NCBI GenBank assembly: GCA_014378195.1
Contig: JACMOC010000019.1
Span: 18,161-82,160, forward strand
Origin: Oligoflexus sp.
GTDB lineage: Bacteria; Bdellovibrionota_B; Oligoflexia; Oligoflexales; Oligoflexaceae
DNA: 64,000 nt
Direction of reading: 5' to 3'
Under the pieces are notes generated by a model, which was not told the origin of the DNA, did not search any database, and worked only from the letters and a program-made list of their open reading frames with translations. The position numbers and the translations under genes are program-made. Of this stretch, positions 45,401 through 54,575 are shown one piece after another; within the stretch, counting starts at the first letter, position 1; each line of letters starts with the position of its first letter.

Positions 45401-46852
45401 ATGGGTACGATCGCAAAAAATAAGGTATGGTTGGGGTTGCTCCTTATTGTTTTGAGTATACCGTTCCTTGCCTTGGGCTATGTACGAAGTGAGAGTGGAT
45501 TAGTCCACGCCTTCGATACTGGCCTTTATCTGCAGCTTTTGGACAACCTCGTGCACGGGCGCGGCTGGACCAGCAGCGTCGCGAACCAACCATTTTTCCT
45601 GGCTTATCATTTCCAACCCATCTTGGCTCTTCTCATTCCTGTTTATCTCATGCTGCCGACTGCGTTTGCCTTGCTGCTTGCGAGTTGGGTTTGTATTTGT
45701 ATTGCAGTTTGGATCGTCATCTACGGAATGCCGCGACTGAGTCTTGGTTCTCCATACTCTGCCGCCGCTATGGGCCTTGCCCTTTTTCTACACCCTGTGG
45801 TCACAGGCCGTATGTTCTACAGTTTTGTGCCTGAGGTTATGGCACTTCCCGCTCTGTGTTTCCTTGCCGTCATGCTGGCCAAACACAAACTGCTTTTGTG
45901 GGAAAAAGTCGCGATCGTTCTTTCGCTCCTGTTTCTCTGTTGCACCAAAGAAACCCTGTGGTTAACGAGCGCCTGGTGTGCGCTGCTTTTTGCCCTTCGA
46001 TTTCGCAAGGATCTAGCCTTCAGTCTGAGTTCGCATGCCATGCTATTTGGGGCATTGGCGCTCGTGTTCATAGGCGGTTTCACGTACCTGTGGTTTTTCT
46101 GGATGCCCGCTTGGTCTGCCCACGAGCCGACCGGGGCCTTGGGCAAAATCTTCAGCGAGTCCAACCTGACATCACTCCTCAGTTTGTTTTTGCTGACGCC
46201 TATTTTTCTGCTTGGCGATATATGGGTTGCTGCAGGCGCCCTTCCCGCTGTTATCGTTATGCTGGCGGCCGGGGACGCGCATGGTCTCACAAATCATGAT
46301 CTTATCGCGGCTCTGCCGTTTCTCGCGGTCGCCGGCGTTTCCGGTCTTGATTCTTTAAAGACACGCTCGGCCCATCCCACGGCTTATTCCTATGGAATAC
46401 TTCTTACGCTGCTTATTCCGACCGCAACGACCTTTATGCATGGATCGGGCTTTATATATCAGGCTATGGTAGCGAGTGAACGAGCCGACCTTGGGCTGAG
46501 GGCAGAAACGGAAAAAATCAAAAAGGGTTTGACGGACGACGACTTTATTCTGACCGATGGTTCTTTGCAGCCGTTTTTTGCCGAATATCCTAAGGTCAAA
46601 GTCATACTCGGTTATCAAGGTCATCCCACTCAAGTCAAAGCCGAGGATCTCACCAAAGTCACCCATGTGATTACAGCGAATGATCTTGAGGACCTGGTAG
46701 AGTGTCAGGATATCAAGCCGGCTCCCGGTGAGACGTCAACCTTTGATTATGTCGGATTTTATCGCTACTGCGACTGGTTGCAGGACAGTGAGGTCGAGAA
46801 AAAAGTCATCATTCCGACACGATTGATCGATATCAAAATCGTTCAACCGTGA
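45401..46852 (+). CDS. DUF2079 polytopic membrane protein
   Basis: 483 residues, ATG after AGGAG. About ten membrane segments, with the family motif 'FDTGLYLQLLDNLVHGRGWTSS' split by a loop and followed by FLAYHFQPILALL. Members look like GT-C glycosyltransferases with the acidic residue in the first periplasmic loop (here Asp in FDTG). A ~110-residue soluble C-terminal part follows the last helix. It may transfer a sugar or other group from a polyprenyl carrier, but no acceptor is known. Its last 10 bases overlap the convergent modB gene. Confidence 0.85.
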   Translation: MGTIAKNKVWLGLLLIVLSIPFLALGYVRSESGLVHAFDTGLYLQLLDNLVHGRGWTSSVANQPFFLAYHFQPILALLIPVYLMLPTAFALLLASWVCICIAVWIVIYGMPRLSLGSPYSAAAMGLALFLHPVVTGRMFYSFVPEVMALPALCFLAVMLAKHKLLLWEKVAIVLSLLFLCCTKETLWLTSAWCALLFALRFRKDLAFSLSSHAMLFGALALVFIGGFTYLWFFWMPAWSAHEPTGALGKIFSESNLTSLLSLFLLTPIFLLGDIWVAAGALPAVIVMLAAGDAHGLTNHDLIAALPFLAVAGVSGLDSLKTRSAHPTAYSYGILLTLLIPTATTFMHGSGFIYQAMVASERADLGLRAETEKIKKGLTDDDFILTDGSLQPFFAEYPKVKVILGYQGHPTQVKAEDLTKVTHVITANDLEDLVECQDIKPAPGETSTFDYVGFYRYCDWLQDSEVEKKVIIPTRLIDIKIVQP

Positions 46853-47514
46853 TGCGTTTGCGAACTTCTGTGTTCGGTAAGAGTATTGATAATCCAAATG
46901 ATCAAGCCTGAGGTGACGAGGGCAATCGCACACCAGACACCCGCGCGCGAATAATCGGCTGCTTCGACGTCAAAATAAAGGGCGATCGGCAGGGTCTGCG
47001 TCAAGCCCGGAATATTTCCGGCCACCATCAAGGTCGCTCCAAATTCGCCCAGCGCTCGTCCGAAACAGAGCAGAACCCCAGCGCTCAATCCCAGTATTGC
47101 CAAAGGAACTTCGATCGAGAAAAAGGTCCGTAGATTTCGGGCCCCGAAACTGCGAGCGGCATCGGTAAGAGCGCGGTCCACACTGCGAAAGGCCGCGCGT
47201 GCACTCAGATACATCAAAGGAAAAGACACCGTGACAGCGGCGATGACCGACGCCGTGCGGGTAAATAAAAGCCCATCGGAAACCAAAAATTTCAAAGGCC
47301 CGTTACGCCCTAAAGCCAGCATGAGTCCGTATCCAATAACGGTTGGGGGTAGAACCAAAGGCGAGAGAATAAACGTCTCAATTAAAAGACGGCGACGCGG
47401 GCTGATGCCAAGCAGCAGACGAGCGGCTAAGGTCCCGAGGAGGGTCGTCCAGAGTGTTGCAAAGCCTGCGATTTGGAGTGAGAGCCATAGAGGCGATAAA
47501 TCAGTGAGGGGCAC
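46843..47514 (-). CDS. modB: Molybdate ABC transporter permease
   Basis: 223 residues with about five membrane helices. It has the ModB signature TFILSPLVLPPTVIGYGL and the cytoplasmic EAA-type loop (ARSFGARNLRTFFSIEVP...LGFGRALGEFGATLM pattern, here CFGRALGEFGATLMVAG). GTG start inside the end of modA (14-bp overlap), so the two are coupled. The ATPase gene modC, normally next, is missing: the strand runs out into the convergent DUF2079 gene. Confidence 0.93.
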   Translation of the reverse strand: MPLTDLSPLWLSLQIAGFATLWTTLLGTLAARLLLGISPRRRLLIETFILSPLVLPPTVIGYGLMLALGRNGPLKFLVSDGLLFTRTASVIAAVTVSFPLMYLSARAAFRSVDRALTDAARSFGARNLRTFFSIEVPLAILGLSAGVLLCFGRALGEFGATLMVAGNIPGLTQTLPIALYFDVEAADYSRAGVWCAIALVTSGLIIWIINTLTEHRSSQTHHG

Positions 47515-48313
47515 TCGTCTGGCCTTTGCTTAGGACTGCGAACGTTGGAACACGAAATCCAAAATGTTCCCAGGTGAGAGCGGCTTTGGGACCTGCTAAA
47601 AACGCTAAAAGCTGCTTCGCTTTCTCCTGCTGTTTGCTCGATGCAACGACCGCCACACAATATTCGATGGGCTCATGACGTGTTTTCGAAACGGCTTCCA
47701 CAATTTTCACGCCTTTTGCAGCAGGGCTTTCAAGGTCGCTTTTATAAACGAATCCAGCCTCAACTTCTCCGCGCGCGACATAACTCAGGACCTGCCTTAC
47801 ATCTTTGCCAAAAACATATTTGGAGGCGAGACGATCGTAGAGTTTCAGCTGAGTCAGCGTTTGTTTTGCGTATTCGCCTGCAGGTACGACACGCGGTTCG
47901 CCGATCGCAATGCGTTTGATTCCTACGTCCACTAATCCAGCTATTGTTTTTAATTGCGATTTTGCGGGCGCGATGAGCACGAGGTCCCCGTATAGAAAGA
48001 CTTTTAAGGTTCCGGGACTTAGAAGTTTTTGCCGGTCGAGATCGTGAACTGATTTTGCGGCGGCTGACATATAGACATCGATCGGCGCGCCTTGCGTAAT
48101 CTGTTGCTGAATCGTTCCCGAGGCGGCTGCACTAATGTTGATAATGGTGCCGGGAAATTCATGGTTAAGTTCAGGTTTCATGGCTGCTAGTGCATCCTGG
48201 AGGCTTGCAGCGGCGGCTAGAGTGAGAGTCTCCGCCTGCAGCGCGGGAACGAGGATTGGGGACATGCTCATAAGAGCGCATGCTAACATTAGAAGTGAGG
48301 TCGAGCGCTGCAT
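47501..48313 (-). CDS. modA: Periplasmic molybdate-binding protein
   Basis: 270 residues from ATG 48313 (GGAG upstream); the frame extends to 48391 but only this start begins with a signal peptide (SLLMLACALMSMSPILVPALQA). The mature start LTLAAAASLQDAL holds the oxyanion-binding Ser, and VYMSAAAKSVHDLD, ISAAASGTIQQQI and AGFVYKSDL are typical ModA segments. It captures molybdate (or tungstate) and delivers it to ModB. First gene of modA-modB, next to the molybdenum cofactor genes. Confidence 0.93.
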   Translation of the reverse strand: MQRSTSLLMLACALMSMSPILVPALQAETLTLAAAASLQDALAAMKPELNHEFPGTIINISAAASGTIQQQITQGAPIDVYMSAAAKSVHDLDRQKLLSPGTLKVFLYGDLVLIAPAKSQLKTIAGLVDVGIKRIAIGEPRVVPAGEYAKQTLTQLKLYDRLASKYVFGKDVRQVLSYVARGEVEAGFVYKSDLESPAAKGVKIVEAVSKTRHEPIEYCVAVVASSKQQEKAKQLLAFLAGPKAALTWEHFGFRVPTFAVLSKGQTSAPH

Positions 48314-48446
48314 GATTATCTCCGATGAGTGAGCTGAGCCGCAATTTATACGTGAGCGGCGCGTTGATTGCGATGGGCCTTTTTGCCACATCTAATTCCG
48401 CGAGGCTCTGTGGCAACCTCGCCGAAACCCTCAGCCGGAGCGAATT

Positions 48447-48862
48447 ATGGATGGGGAAAGTAAGCCGTCAGCGTCCCAGCGAACGATAAAACGCGTCTGC
48501 AGCCTCTGTGAAGCTATGTGCGGCCTCACATTTGAGTTTGGTTCGGATGGTGCTTATACGATCCGTGGCAATCGAGACGTGAAAAGCTAGGGATTCGTGA
48601 TGGCCCAACCGTATGTTTGACGACGGATATCGGGAGTATTGAATTGCCTGTTTCGCTTTCAACTCGCATAATGCCGGGAGTGGTCAGTGTTCCTCATGGT
48701 TGGGGGCACCATCACCCTGGAATACGTCTCAATCTCGCTCGACAGGTCGCCGGTGTCAGTCTCAACGATATCATGAGTGACACATAGATTGACGCTTTCT
48801 CAGGGAACGCGATACTCAATGGGCAGCCGGTTCGTATGTCTCCGGTTCTCAATCGGTTATGA
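48447..48862 (+). pseudogene. Wreck of a molybdopterin oxidoreductase gene
   Basis: Starting at ATG 48447 (GGAG before it), ~50 residues give the N-terminal FeS/molybdopterin pattern VCSLCEAMCGLTFE and IRGNRDVKS. An in-frame TAG and a second stop follow. A different frame from about 48630 then gives the matching C terminus: RIMPGVVSVPHGWGH, PGIRLNLA, VAGVSLNDI, one more TAG, IDAFSGNAILNGQPVRM. Several hundred central residues of a ~700-residue enzyme are gone. The two ends are unmistakable together, so this is a molybdoenzyme gene destroyed by an internal deletion and point decay. It lies between modA and moaA. Confidence 0.85.
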
Positions 48863-48883
48863 CAGTCAACGGAGGTGCTAGCG

Positions 48884-49864
48884 ATGGCTCGCTTGATCGA
48901 TAGTTACCAAAGGCGTTTTCGATATCTTCGTTTATCGATTACCGATAGCTGCAATTTTCGCTGTTCCTACTGTCTTCCGAACGGGTCGTGCATCGATCCC
49001 GAAGCCGAACGTCCACTCAATCTTGACGAGATCATTCACCTGACAACGGCGTTTGCTGGTCTCGGAGTCGAGAAAGTTCGTATTACAGGTGGAGAGCCCA
49101 CCCTGAGACGCGACGTGATCGAGATTATGGAAGCGATCCATCAGGTCGATGGGATCGAGCATTTGGCTATTTCCACGAATGGTTATCGCCTGTCGCAGCT
49201 AGCGAGTCGTCTTGTGGCGAGCGGTTGCACGGCCGCAAATATTTCTCTCGACTCTCTTAATCCCGCTCACTTTGCCAAGGTCACAGGACAGACGAGTAAC
49301 AAGGCTGTCATCGGGGGCATAGACGCTTCTCTCGAATCCGGTATGAAAGTAAAAATCAACGCCGTGCTGATGAAAGGCGTGAACGATATAGAGTTGCCGA
49401 ATTTCCTGGACTACGTGCGGGACAAACCCGTTGCCGTGCGGTTTATCGAACTCATGCGCACGGGGGACAACAAGGCGTTTTTCGACAAACATCACATTCG
49501 TGCGGAAGTCCTCGCCGATCGCCTGGTGGAATCGGGATGGTCGCCCCTTGCCCGCTCAGCTCTCGGCGGGCCGGCAACAGAATATGCTCATCCGGACTTT
49601 GCCGGACGCCTTGGATTCATCACGCCTTACGCCAAAAACTTTTGTGATCAATGCAACCGCTTGAGAATCAGCTGTCGGGGCGAGCTCAAGCTCTGTTTGT
49701 TTGGTGACGGACAAGAATCGATTCGGCATCTTCTTAAAGCAGCTTCGCAAAAAGAAGAACTTCAGGAAACGATACTTCAACGGCTTACTCACAAAAAAGC
49801 TTCGCACGCCCTACACGATGACGATTTTGGGACAACCCGTCAGTTGGCAAGCATTGGGGGTTGA
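48884..49864 (+). CDS. moaA: GTP 3',8-cyclase, molybdenum cofactor step 1
   Basis: 326 residues from ATG 48884, 7 bp after GGAGGT; a GTG at 48875 overlaps that site. A radical-SAM enzyme that starts molybdopterin synthesis from GTP. The SAM cluster is C23, C27, C30 (CNFRCSYC). ITGGEPTLRRD is the SAM-binding GGEP, and the C-terminal cluster is C254, C257, C271 (CX2CX13C). Family members usually end in an RxxGG-like Gly-Gly tail; this one ends SIGG. Its last 25 bases overlap the convergent moaE/moeB/rhodanese gene. Confidence 0.95.
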   Translation: MARLIDSYQRRFRYLRLSITDSCNFRCSYCLPNGSCIDPEAERPLNLDEIIHLTTAFAGLGVEKVRITGGEPTLRRDVIEIMEAIHQVDGIEHLAISTNGYRLSQLASRLVASGCTAANISLDSLNPAHFAKVTGQTSNKAVIGGIDASLESGMKVKINAVLMKGVNDIELPNFLDYVRDKPVAVRFIELMRTGDNKAFFDKHHIRAEVLADRLVESGWSPLARSALGGPATEYAHPDFAGRLGFITPYAKNFCDQCNRLRISCRGELKLCLFGDGQESIRHLLKAASQKEELQETILQRLTHKKASHALHDDDFGTTRQLASIGG

Positions 49865-51333
49865 TCCTTTGGGATTGCCTCCACGCCGCCTTTCAGGGCA
49901 ACGACATGTTCAAACCCTTCTTTCGATCGCAATTCTTTGAGGAGTGCGCGACTGCGTTGCCCTTTGGCACAAAAAATAACGATAGGCTGATCCGCGCGAT
50001 CCGCAAAAAACTGACGGTCAAGCGAACTCAGGGGCAACCTCAGAGCGTGATGCGGCGAAGGTCCTTCCGAGAGTTCGCGGATGTCGACCCAAAGGGCCGT
50101 TGATCGAGGAGCCGTGGTATAGCTGATCTCCCCATCCATGTGAACGATACGATCTGTATAATCAAAGGTTCGAGGAGCTCCCGAACATGCGGAGCATTCG
50201 GCGTCGATCGTGCGTTTAACCGCGAAGTTTTCGGCGGATTCCATATCAAAGTGAAGCGTGCTGTGCACGGCGACGCTGTCTTGCGCAAGTAAAATGCGTA
50301 GGCCTTCAAGCGCTTGCCACGATCCCACTATTGATGTTGCGGCTCCCAAAACACCGGAATCCGAGCAAGACCCCACGCAGTTAGCGGGGGGCTGGACTGG
50401 TCGTGTGCACCGAAAACAAGCGCTCTCGCCAGGCTTATAGGCAAATAACTGAGCCTGGTTCTGGTAAATGCTGGCCTGCACATACGGGATGCCTTCCCGA
50501 ACACAGTGATCATTGATCAAATATTTGGCGGCGAAATTGTCTGTGCAGTCCATAACCAGATCAATATTTTTTATGAAAGTAGCCGCATTTTCTGGGGTCA
50601 GTGCTGTCGAGACAGCCTCGATTTTGGTAAAGGGGTGGATCTCTTCGAGACGTCTCTTCGCAAGGACCGCTTTGAAACTTCCTACGTCGTGATAGCTGTA
50701 TAGAGTCTGTCGATGAAGGTTGGATGCTTCCAGTTTGTCGCCATCAACGAGCTTGAGCGATCCAACGCCCGCGGCTGCGAGGTTGAGAGCAGCCGGGCAT
50801 CCGAGTCCGCCCATTCCTATGATGAGGACACGACTCGTCTCCAAGGTCTTTTGTCCTCCCACACCGACCATGCGTGCCTGGCGGCTGAAGGTTTTGTTTG
50901 GAGACACGGCGTGGTGCTCGCAAGTCGCGCAGCCCACCCACTCTGTTGGACCGTCGGTATAATACTCTTTCTTCCAGATTGGGCAGCGGGCTTTGATGGC
51001 ATCAATTATAAAGCGACACGCTTGAAAGGCCGCGCCCCGGTGAGAGCTTAAAACCCCGACCCAGACTGCGGCTTCGCCCAGCTCTAAGAGCCCATACCGG
51101 TGCACAGCCTGCACGTCGACTATGGGAAACAAAGCTCGCGCTTCGTCGAGGATACGTTGCCCCTCTTCGAGACAGAGCTCTTCAAAGAGTTCGTATTCCA
51201 ATCGATCAACAGCGCGTCCTTCATTGCTTTTTCGAACACGTCCTTCAAACGCGACCAAAGCGCCAGCCGCATGATTGTTCAATTTTGCGCTCAGTGCATC
51301 GATGTCGAGAGCCGTGCCGCTTACTGTAAACAT
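49840..51333 (-). CDS. MoaE-MoeB-rhodanese triple fusion
   Basis: 497 residues. Residues 1-140 are MoaE, the large subunit of molybdopterin synthase (AFEGRVRKSNEGRAVDRLEYE, HRYGLLELGEAAVWVGV, IKARCPIWKKEYYTDG). Residues ~150-390 are the E1-like MoeB/ThiF adenylyltransferase (VLIIGMGGLGCPAA, VDGDKLEASNLHRQ, zinc CxxC pairs FRCT/ECSACSG). Residues ~405-497 are a rhodanese with C455 in FCAKGQRS. In one chain it can adenylate MoaD, donate sulfur and act as MoaD's partner in making the dithiolene. MoaD is encoded 3 bp upstream. Last gene of the operon. Confidence 0.93.
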   Translation of the reverse strand: MFTVSGTALDIDALSAKLNNHAAGALVAFEGRVRKSNEGRAVDRLEYELFEELCLEEGQRILDEARALFPIVDVQAVHRYGLLELGEAAVWVGVLSSHRGAAFQACRFIIDAIKARCPIWKKEYYTDGPTEWVGCATCEHHAVSPNKTFSRQARMVGVGGQKTLETSRVLIIGMGGLGCPAALNLAAAGVGSLKLVDGDKLEASNLHRQTLYSYHDVGSFKAVLAKRRLEEIHPFTKIEAVSTALTPENAATFIKNIDLVMDCTDNFAAKYLINDHCVREGIPYVQASIYQNQAQLFAYKPGESACFRCTRPVQPPANCVGSCSDSGVLGAATSIVGSWQALEGLRILLAQDSVAVHSTLHFDMESAENFAVKRTIDAECSACSGAPRTFDYTDRIVHMDGEISYTTAPRSTALWVDIRELSEGPSPHHALRLPLSSLDRQFFADRADQPIVIFCAKGQRSRALLKELRSKEGFEHVVALKGGVEAIPKDQPPMLAN

Positions 51334-51336
51334 GAT

Positions 51337-51582
51337 TCAACCCCCTGATACCGGTGGAATAAATACGACTTCGTCGCCATCCGAGAGTCGCCAGGAAAAA
51401 GGCTGATACTCCCGATTCACTGAAACTTTCAGAAGATCCTCGGCAAGAGGAAAGTCGTAACGCGATTTGAGTTCAGCGTAAAGTTCGCTCGGCGTGACCG
51501 CGTTGGTTTCGACAGTTTCACTGGGAACGCCGGCTTTTTCTTTGAGACCTGCAAAATAACGAACAATCAGATTTCGACTCAT
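51337..51582 (-). CDS. moaD: Molybdopterin synthase sulfur-carrier subunit
   Basis: 81 residues with the ubiquitin-like beta-grasp pattern and the C-terminal Gly-Gly (FIPPVSGG) that is adenylated and thiocarboxylated. Its start overlaps the mobB/mobA stop by 4 bp, and it lies 3 bp before the moaE/moeB/rhodanese gene, its activator and partner. Confidence 0.93.
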   Translation of the reverse strand: MSRNLIVRYFAGLKEKAGVPSETVETNAVTPSELYAELKSRYDFPLAEDLLKVSVNREYQPFSWRLSDGDEVVFIPPVSGG

Positions 51583-52733
51583 AAAAAGGTCTCCCTTAGG
51601 TCATCGGTAAAGTTGTGTGTCTGGATAAGAGTCCGATAATCGTCCGGTGTGTTGACGTTGGTCAGTGCTAATGAATCGATGGGATCAAGAATAACACTCG
51701 CCGTATTCAACAGCACCTTGCGAGGGCATGAGAGGCCAAGCCCAAGCGCCTCCAGAAGGCGCATCCGCATCGCGGGTTCGTAGATTGCGCAGAGTGGTTC
51801 GGGCAATCCATCACTGACGGAGCGATAGGCCGTAGCAAGTTTCTGAGGCTGCCTCATGGCTATCAGATGTTTTACAACGGGGCTTTGAAGCAGCGGTAAA
51901 TCGCAGGCTAGAACGAGCCACGCAGCATTAGGTGCGCTCTGCATGGCCGAGAGAATGCCGCTGAACGGGCCGAGGCCAAGGAACTGGTCGGTAATGATCG
52001 GCAGGCTCGCTCGCGCCTCCTCACTCCACTGCTCGGCTCGAAGCGATAAAAATGCTGGTATCTCCAAGGACTGCAAGAGGTCGAGTGCTCGAAGCGCCTG
52101 AGGTCTGCCTTCATATGGCAGAAGGCTTTTATCCCGACCCATACGGCTGCTTAAGCCGCCCGCGAGGACAAGGCCATGCAACGGACGCTCCCTGAGTTTT
52201 GTGTGCCAATGCGTTTGCAGCAGAGCCGCGATACCTTCGTGATCGTCGCGATGAAAATAAGGACGTGCGATGGGGAGGGAACGAGGCGGCAACACTTCGG
52301 CGCCAACGAAGGCGATGATGCGTGGAAGGGTCGTTTCAGGAATGACGTCGAGCACTGCGGCAGCGCTGTCGAGCACAACGATTTTATCGATATCGAGAGT
52401 TTTATATCCTTCGACGATGACCGCATCCGATTCGAGAAATAGCGATTTTTGCTGAAACATCGACAACTTGCCGCTGCTCATCCAGGCGAACTTCTGCTCG
52501 TTTGAGATGAAGGCACTTTGCGCGCCGGCCTGCTTCGCCCGGAACGTGTCCTTGCCCACTGTATCGACTTCGATACTATGAGCGTCGTGTTTTACGTAGG
52601 CCAGATTCCAAAAAGGCCTGAGATCATCGATGAGCCGCTCGATAAGAGTGGTTTTGCCACTCCCCGAATAACCCAGAACACTCACTTCCAGGGGATGAAA
52701 ATGATAGGGCGCAGGTTTAGGTGGTTTGGACAT
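51579..52733 (-). CDS. MobB-MobA fusion for guanylyl-molybdenum cofactor
   Basis: 384 residues. Residues 1-175 are MobB (P-loop GYSGSGKTTLIE, VKHDAHSIEVDTVGKDT, VEGYKTL). Residues ~185-384 are MobA, which attaches GMP to molybdopterin (LVLAGGLSSRMGRDKSLL, DLPLLQSPVV, LTNVNTPDDY). This makes the bis-MGD cofactor of DMSO-reductase-type enzymes, the same class as the wrecked oxidoreductase nearby. In the reverse order, MobA-MobB fusions occur elsewhere; here MobB is first. Its start overlaps the moaC end by 17 bp. Confidence 0.92.
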   Translation of the reverse strand: MSKPPKPAPYHFHPLEVSVLGYSGSGKTTLIERLIDDLRPFWNLAYVKHDAHSIEVDTVGKDTFRAKQAGAQSAFISNEQKFAWMSSGKLSMFQQKSLFLESDAVIVEGYKTLDIDKIVVLDSAAAVLDVIPETTLPRIIAFVGAEVLPPRSLPIARPYFHRDDHEGIAALLQTHWHTKLRERPLHGLVLAGGLSSRMGRDKSLLPYEGRPQALRALDLLQSLEIPAFLSLRAEQWSEEARASLPIITDQFLGLGPFSGILSAMQSAPNAAWLVLACDLPLLQSPVVKHLIAMRQPQKLATAYRSVSDGLPEPLCAIYEPAMRMRLLEALGLGLSCPRKVLLNTASVILDPIDSLALTNVNTPDDYRTLIQTHNFTDDLRETFL

Positions 52734-53193
52734 CGCTTTTCCCTCCCGTCTTGGTCAAAAGCCTGGTTTCGCTAATGACAATATCGTGGCTCAGCGCTTT
52801 GCACATATCATAAACCGTCAAGGCCGCGACTGAGACCCCGGTAAGGGCTTCCATTTCGATGCCTGTTTTCGCGACATTTTTCACGGTGCAGGTCAGCACG
52901 AGGTAGCGATCGTCAGTCCCTTCAAATCGACTTTCGAACTGAATGGAATCGATTGGGATCGGATGACAGAACGGAATAAGTTCAAACGTTCTTTTCACAG
53001 CCATAGTTCCGGCTATCACCGCGGTGCTTAAAACCGGACCTTTTTTGGTCATGATGTCGCCATTTTTAAGCAGGGACGATACAGAAAGGGGCAAGATCAA
53101 AGTGGTCTGTGCTATCGCCATTCTTTTTGTGATCTGTTTATCGCTGACATCGACCATGGTCGGTCTACCTTCAGAATCAATATGGGTAAGCAT
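52717..53193 (-). CDS. moaC: Cyclic pyranopterin monophosphate synthase
   Basis: 158 residues, full length. It converts the MoaA product to cPMP. Motifs are MVDVSDKQITKRMA, the conserved KKGPVLSTAVIAGTMAVKRTFELIPFCHPIPI (seen in two parts around AGTMA and PFCHP), and EMEALTGVSVAALTVYDMCK. Third-position Lys and Asp residues of the active site are retained. Cotranscribed: 3 bp after moeA and overlapping mobB/mobA. Confidence 0.95.
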   Translation of the reverse strand: MLTHIDSEGRPTMVDVSDKQITKRMAIAQTTLILPLSVSSLLKNGDIMTKKGPVLSTAVIAGTMAVKRTFELIPFCHPIPIDSIQFESRFEGTDDRYLVLTCTVKNVAKTGIEMEALTGVSVAALTVYDMCKALSHDIVISETRLLTKTGGKSDVQTT

Positions 53194-53196
53194 CGG

Positions 53197-54396
53197 TCAC
53201 CAGCTGTAGTAAGTGAAAAGGGTCTGGGACGGATTAAAGTCGGGTTCGTTTTCTCCCGGGACTTCGATGAAACCGTGCGTACCCGTCAGCGAAGAAAAAT
53301 CCCCGGAACCGTTATGAAGAGGAGCTTCCGCTCGCATTTTTGCGTCCGAACCCCAGCTTAATTGTACGGGTATGAAATGCGTGAGTTTTGGCGAACTGGC
53401 TGTTCGCGCAAGGAGTTCCACCCGTCCTCGTTCTCTTTTAGGAGCGCCCGACATGGCTTCGAGATAAGGCAAAACATAGCGATAAAAACAGATCAAAGTC
53501 GAAACGGGATTGCCCGGCAAACCAAAAACAGTTTTGCCCGCCTCCGTCTGGCCAAACCACAGAGGTTTGCCAGGCTTCTGGGCGATTTTATGGAACACTT
53601 TTAAAACGCCGCAATCGGCGAGAACCGAGGGAATAAAGTCTGTTTTGCCTGCGGAAACACCGCCGGACAGCAAAACGATATCGGAACGCTCCAAAGCCGA
53701 CCGAACTTCGTTCAGGATATGAGCTCTTTGGTCGGCGAGAGTTTCGCAGCTTATCACGTCGTGTCCTGCTGCGTCGAGAGCCATGCGAACGGCGTGAATA
53801 TTGGAAGCCCTGATTTGATAATCTTTCGGAGATGCATTGATCGCAACCAATTCATCGCCGGTTCCAATGATAGAAATCCTTGCTCGGCGGGTGACGAGCA
53901 CCTCTGGATAACCAAAGGAAGCGGCGAGGGCGGCAACGGGTGCTTTCATGATCCCATCATGAAATACGAGGCCTGAGAGACAATCGACGCCTTGGCGATG
54001 GATGTTGGAATAAGGGTTCAGAACAAGTCCAGGTTGAATCACAACGGTATCACCATCGCGTTCCGTGTCCTCATAACGAATGACAAGGTCACATCCTTCA
54101 GGGAGTTTTGCGCCGGTCATGATCTCGATACACGTCGATTCGCCGGTTAGCGTTTTGGGACTCTGCCCGGCGGTCTGCATGTCCTGCACAGCAAAACGCA
54201 GCCCACCCGATTCCCACTTCGCGAACGCTAATGCGTAACCATCCATGGCCACGCGATCAAAGGGTGGATAATCACGATCCGCTTTAAGGGACTCACGCAG
54301 GATTCGTCCCGCCGAATGTTCGAGGGGAACACGTTCTGCCTCCAGGGGGCGAATCGTTTTCATCATCAGAGCCCAAGCCGTATTTACGCTAATCAT
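53197..54396 (-). CDS. moeA: Molybdopterin molybdotransferase
   Basis: 399 residues from ATG 54396 with AAGGTG before it; TTG 54414 upstream is less likely. It inserts molybdate into adenylyl-molybdopterin. Motifs are YPPFDRVAMDGYA, EIMTGAKLPEG, the MoCF-type IIGTGDEL and the conserved LLSGGVSAGKTDF, KPGKPLWFG and FGLPGNPVSTL. First gene of moeA-moaC-mobB/A-moaD-moaE/moeB/rhd. A separate MogA/MoaB adenylyltransferase is not in this window. Confidence 0.95.
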   Translation of the reverse strand: MISVNTAWALMMKTIRPLEAERVPLEHSAGRILRESLKADRDYPPFDRVAMDGYALAFAKWESGGLRFAVQDMQTAGQSPKTLTGESTCIEIMTGAKLPEGCDLVIRYEDTERDGDTVVIQPGLVLNPYSNIHRQGVDCLSGLVFHDGIMKAPVAALAASFGYPEVLVTRRARISIIGTGDELVAINASPKDYQIRASNIHAVRMALDAAGHDVISCETLADQRAHILNEVRSALERSDIVLLSGGVSAGKTDFIPSVLADCGVLKVFHKIAQKPGKPLWFGQTEAGKTVFGLPGNPVSTLICFYRYVLPYLEAMSGAPKRERGRVELLARTASSPKLTHFIPVQLSWGSDAKMRAEAPLHNGSGDFSSLTGTHGFIEVPGENEPDFNPSQTLFTYYSW

Positions 54397-54575
54397 GACG
54401 CACCTTAATTCCAAGTTCCAAAGTAGAATGCCTCGCCTGAGTACCTATGGATACCGAAAGAATAGTGAGACGGAAAAGCGTCGTAATTTTCGGTAGTCAT
54501 CTTCGAGGAATGAACCCAGAGTTCACAGATTGACCGTGCGGTGCGTGATGCAAGACTTTGAGCCAAAAATCGAGG

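Noticed and set aside
48468..48662. Minus-strand 64-codon frame
   Set aside because: It lies opposite the recognisable relic of the molybdopterin oxidoreductase and has no features of its own.
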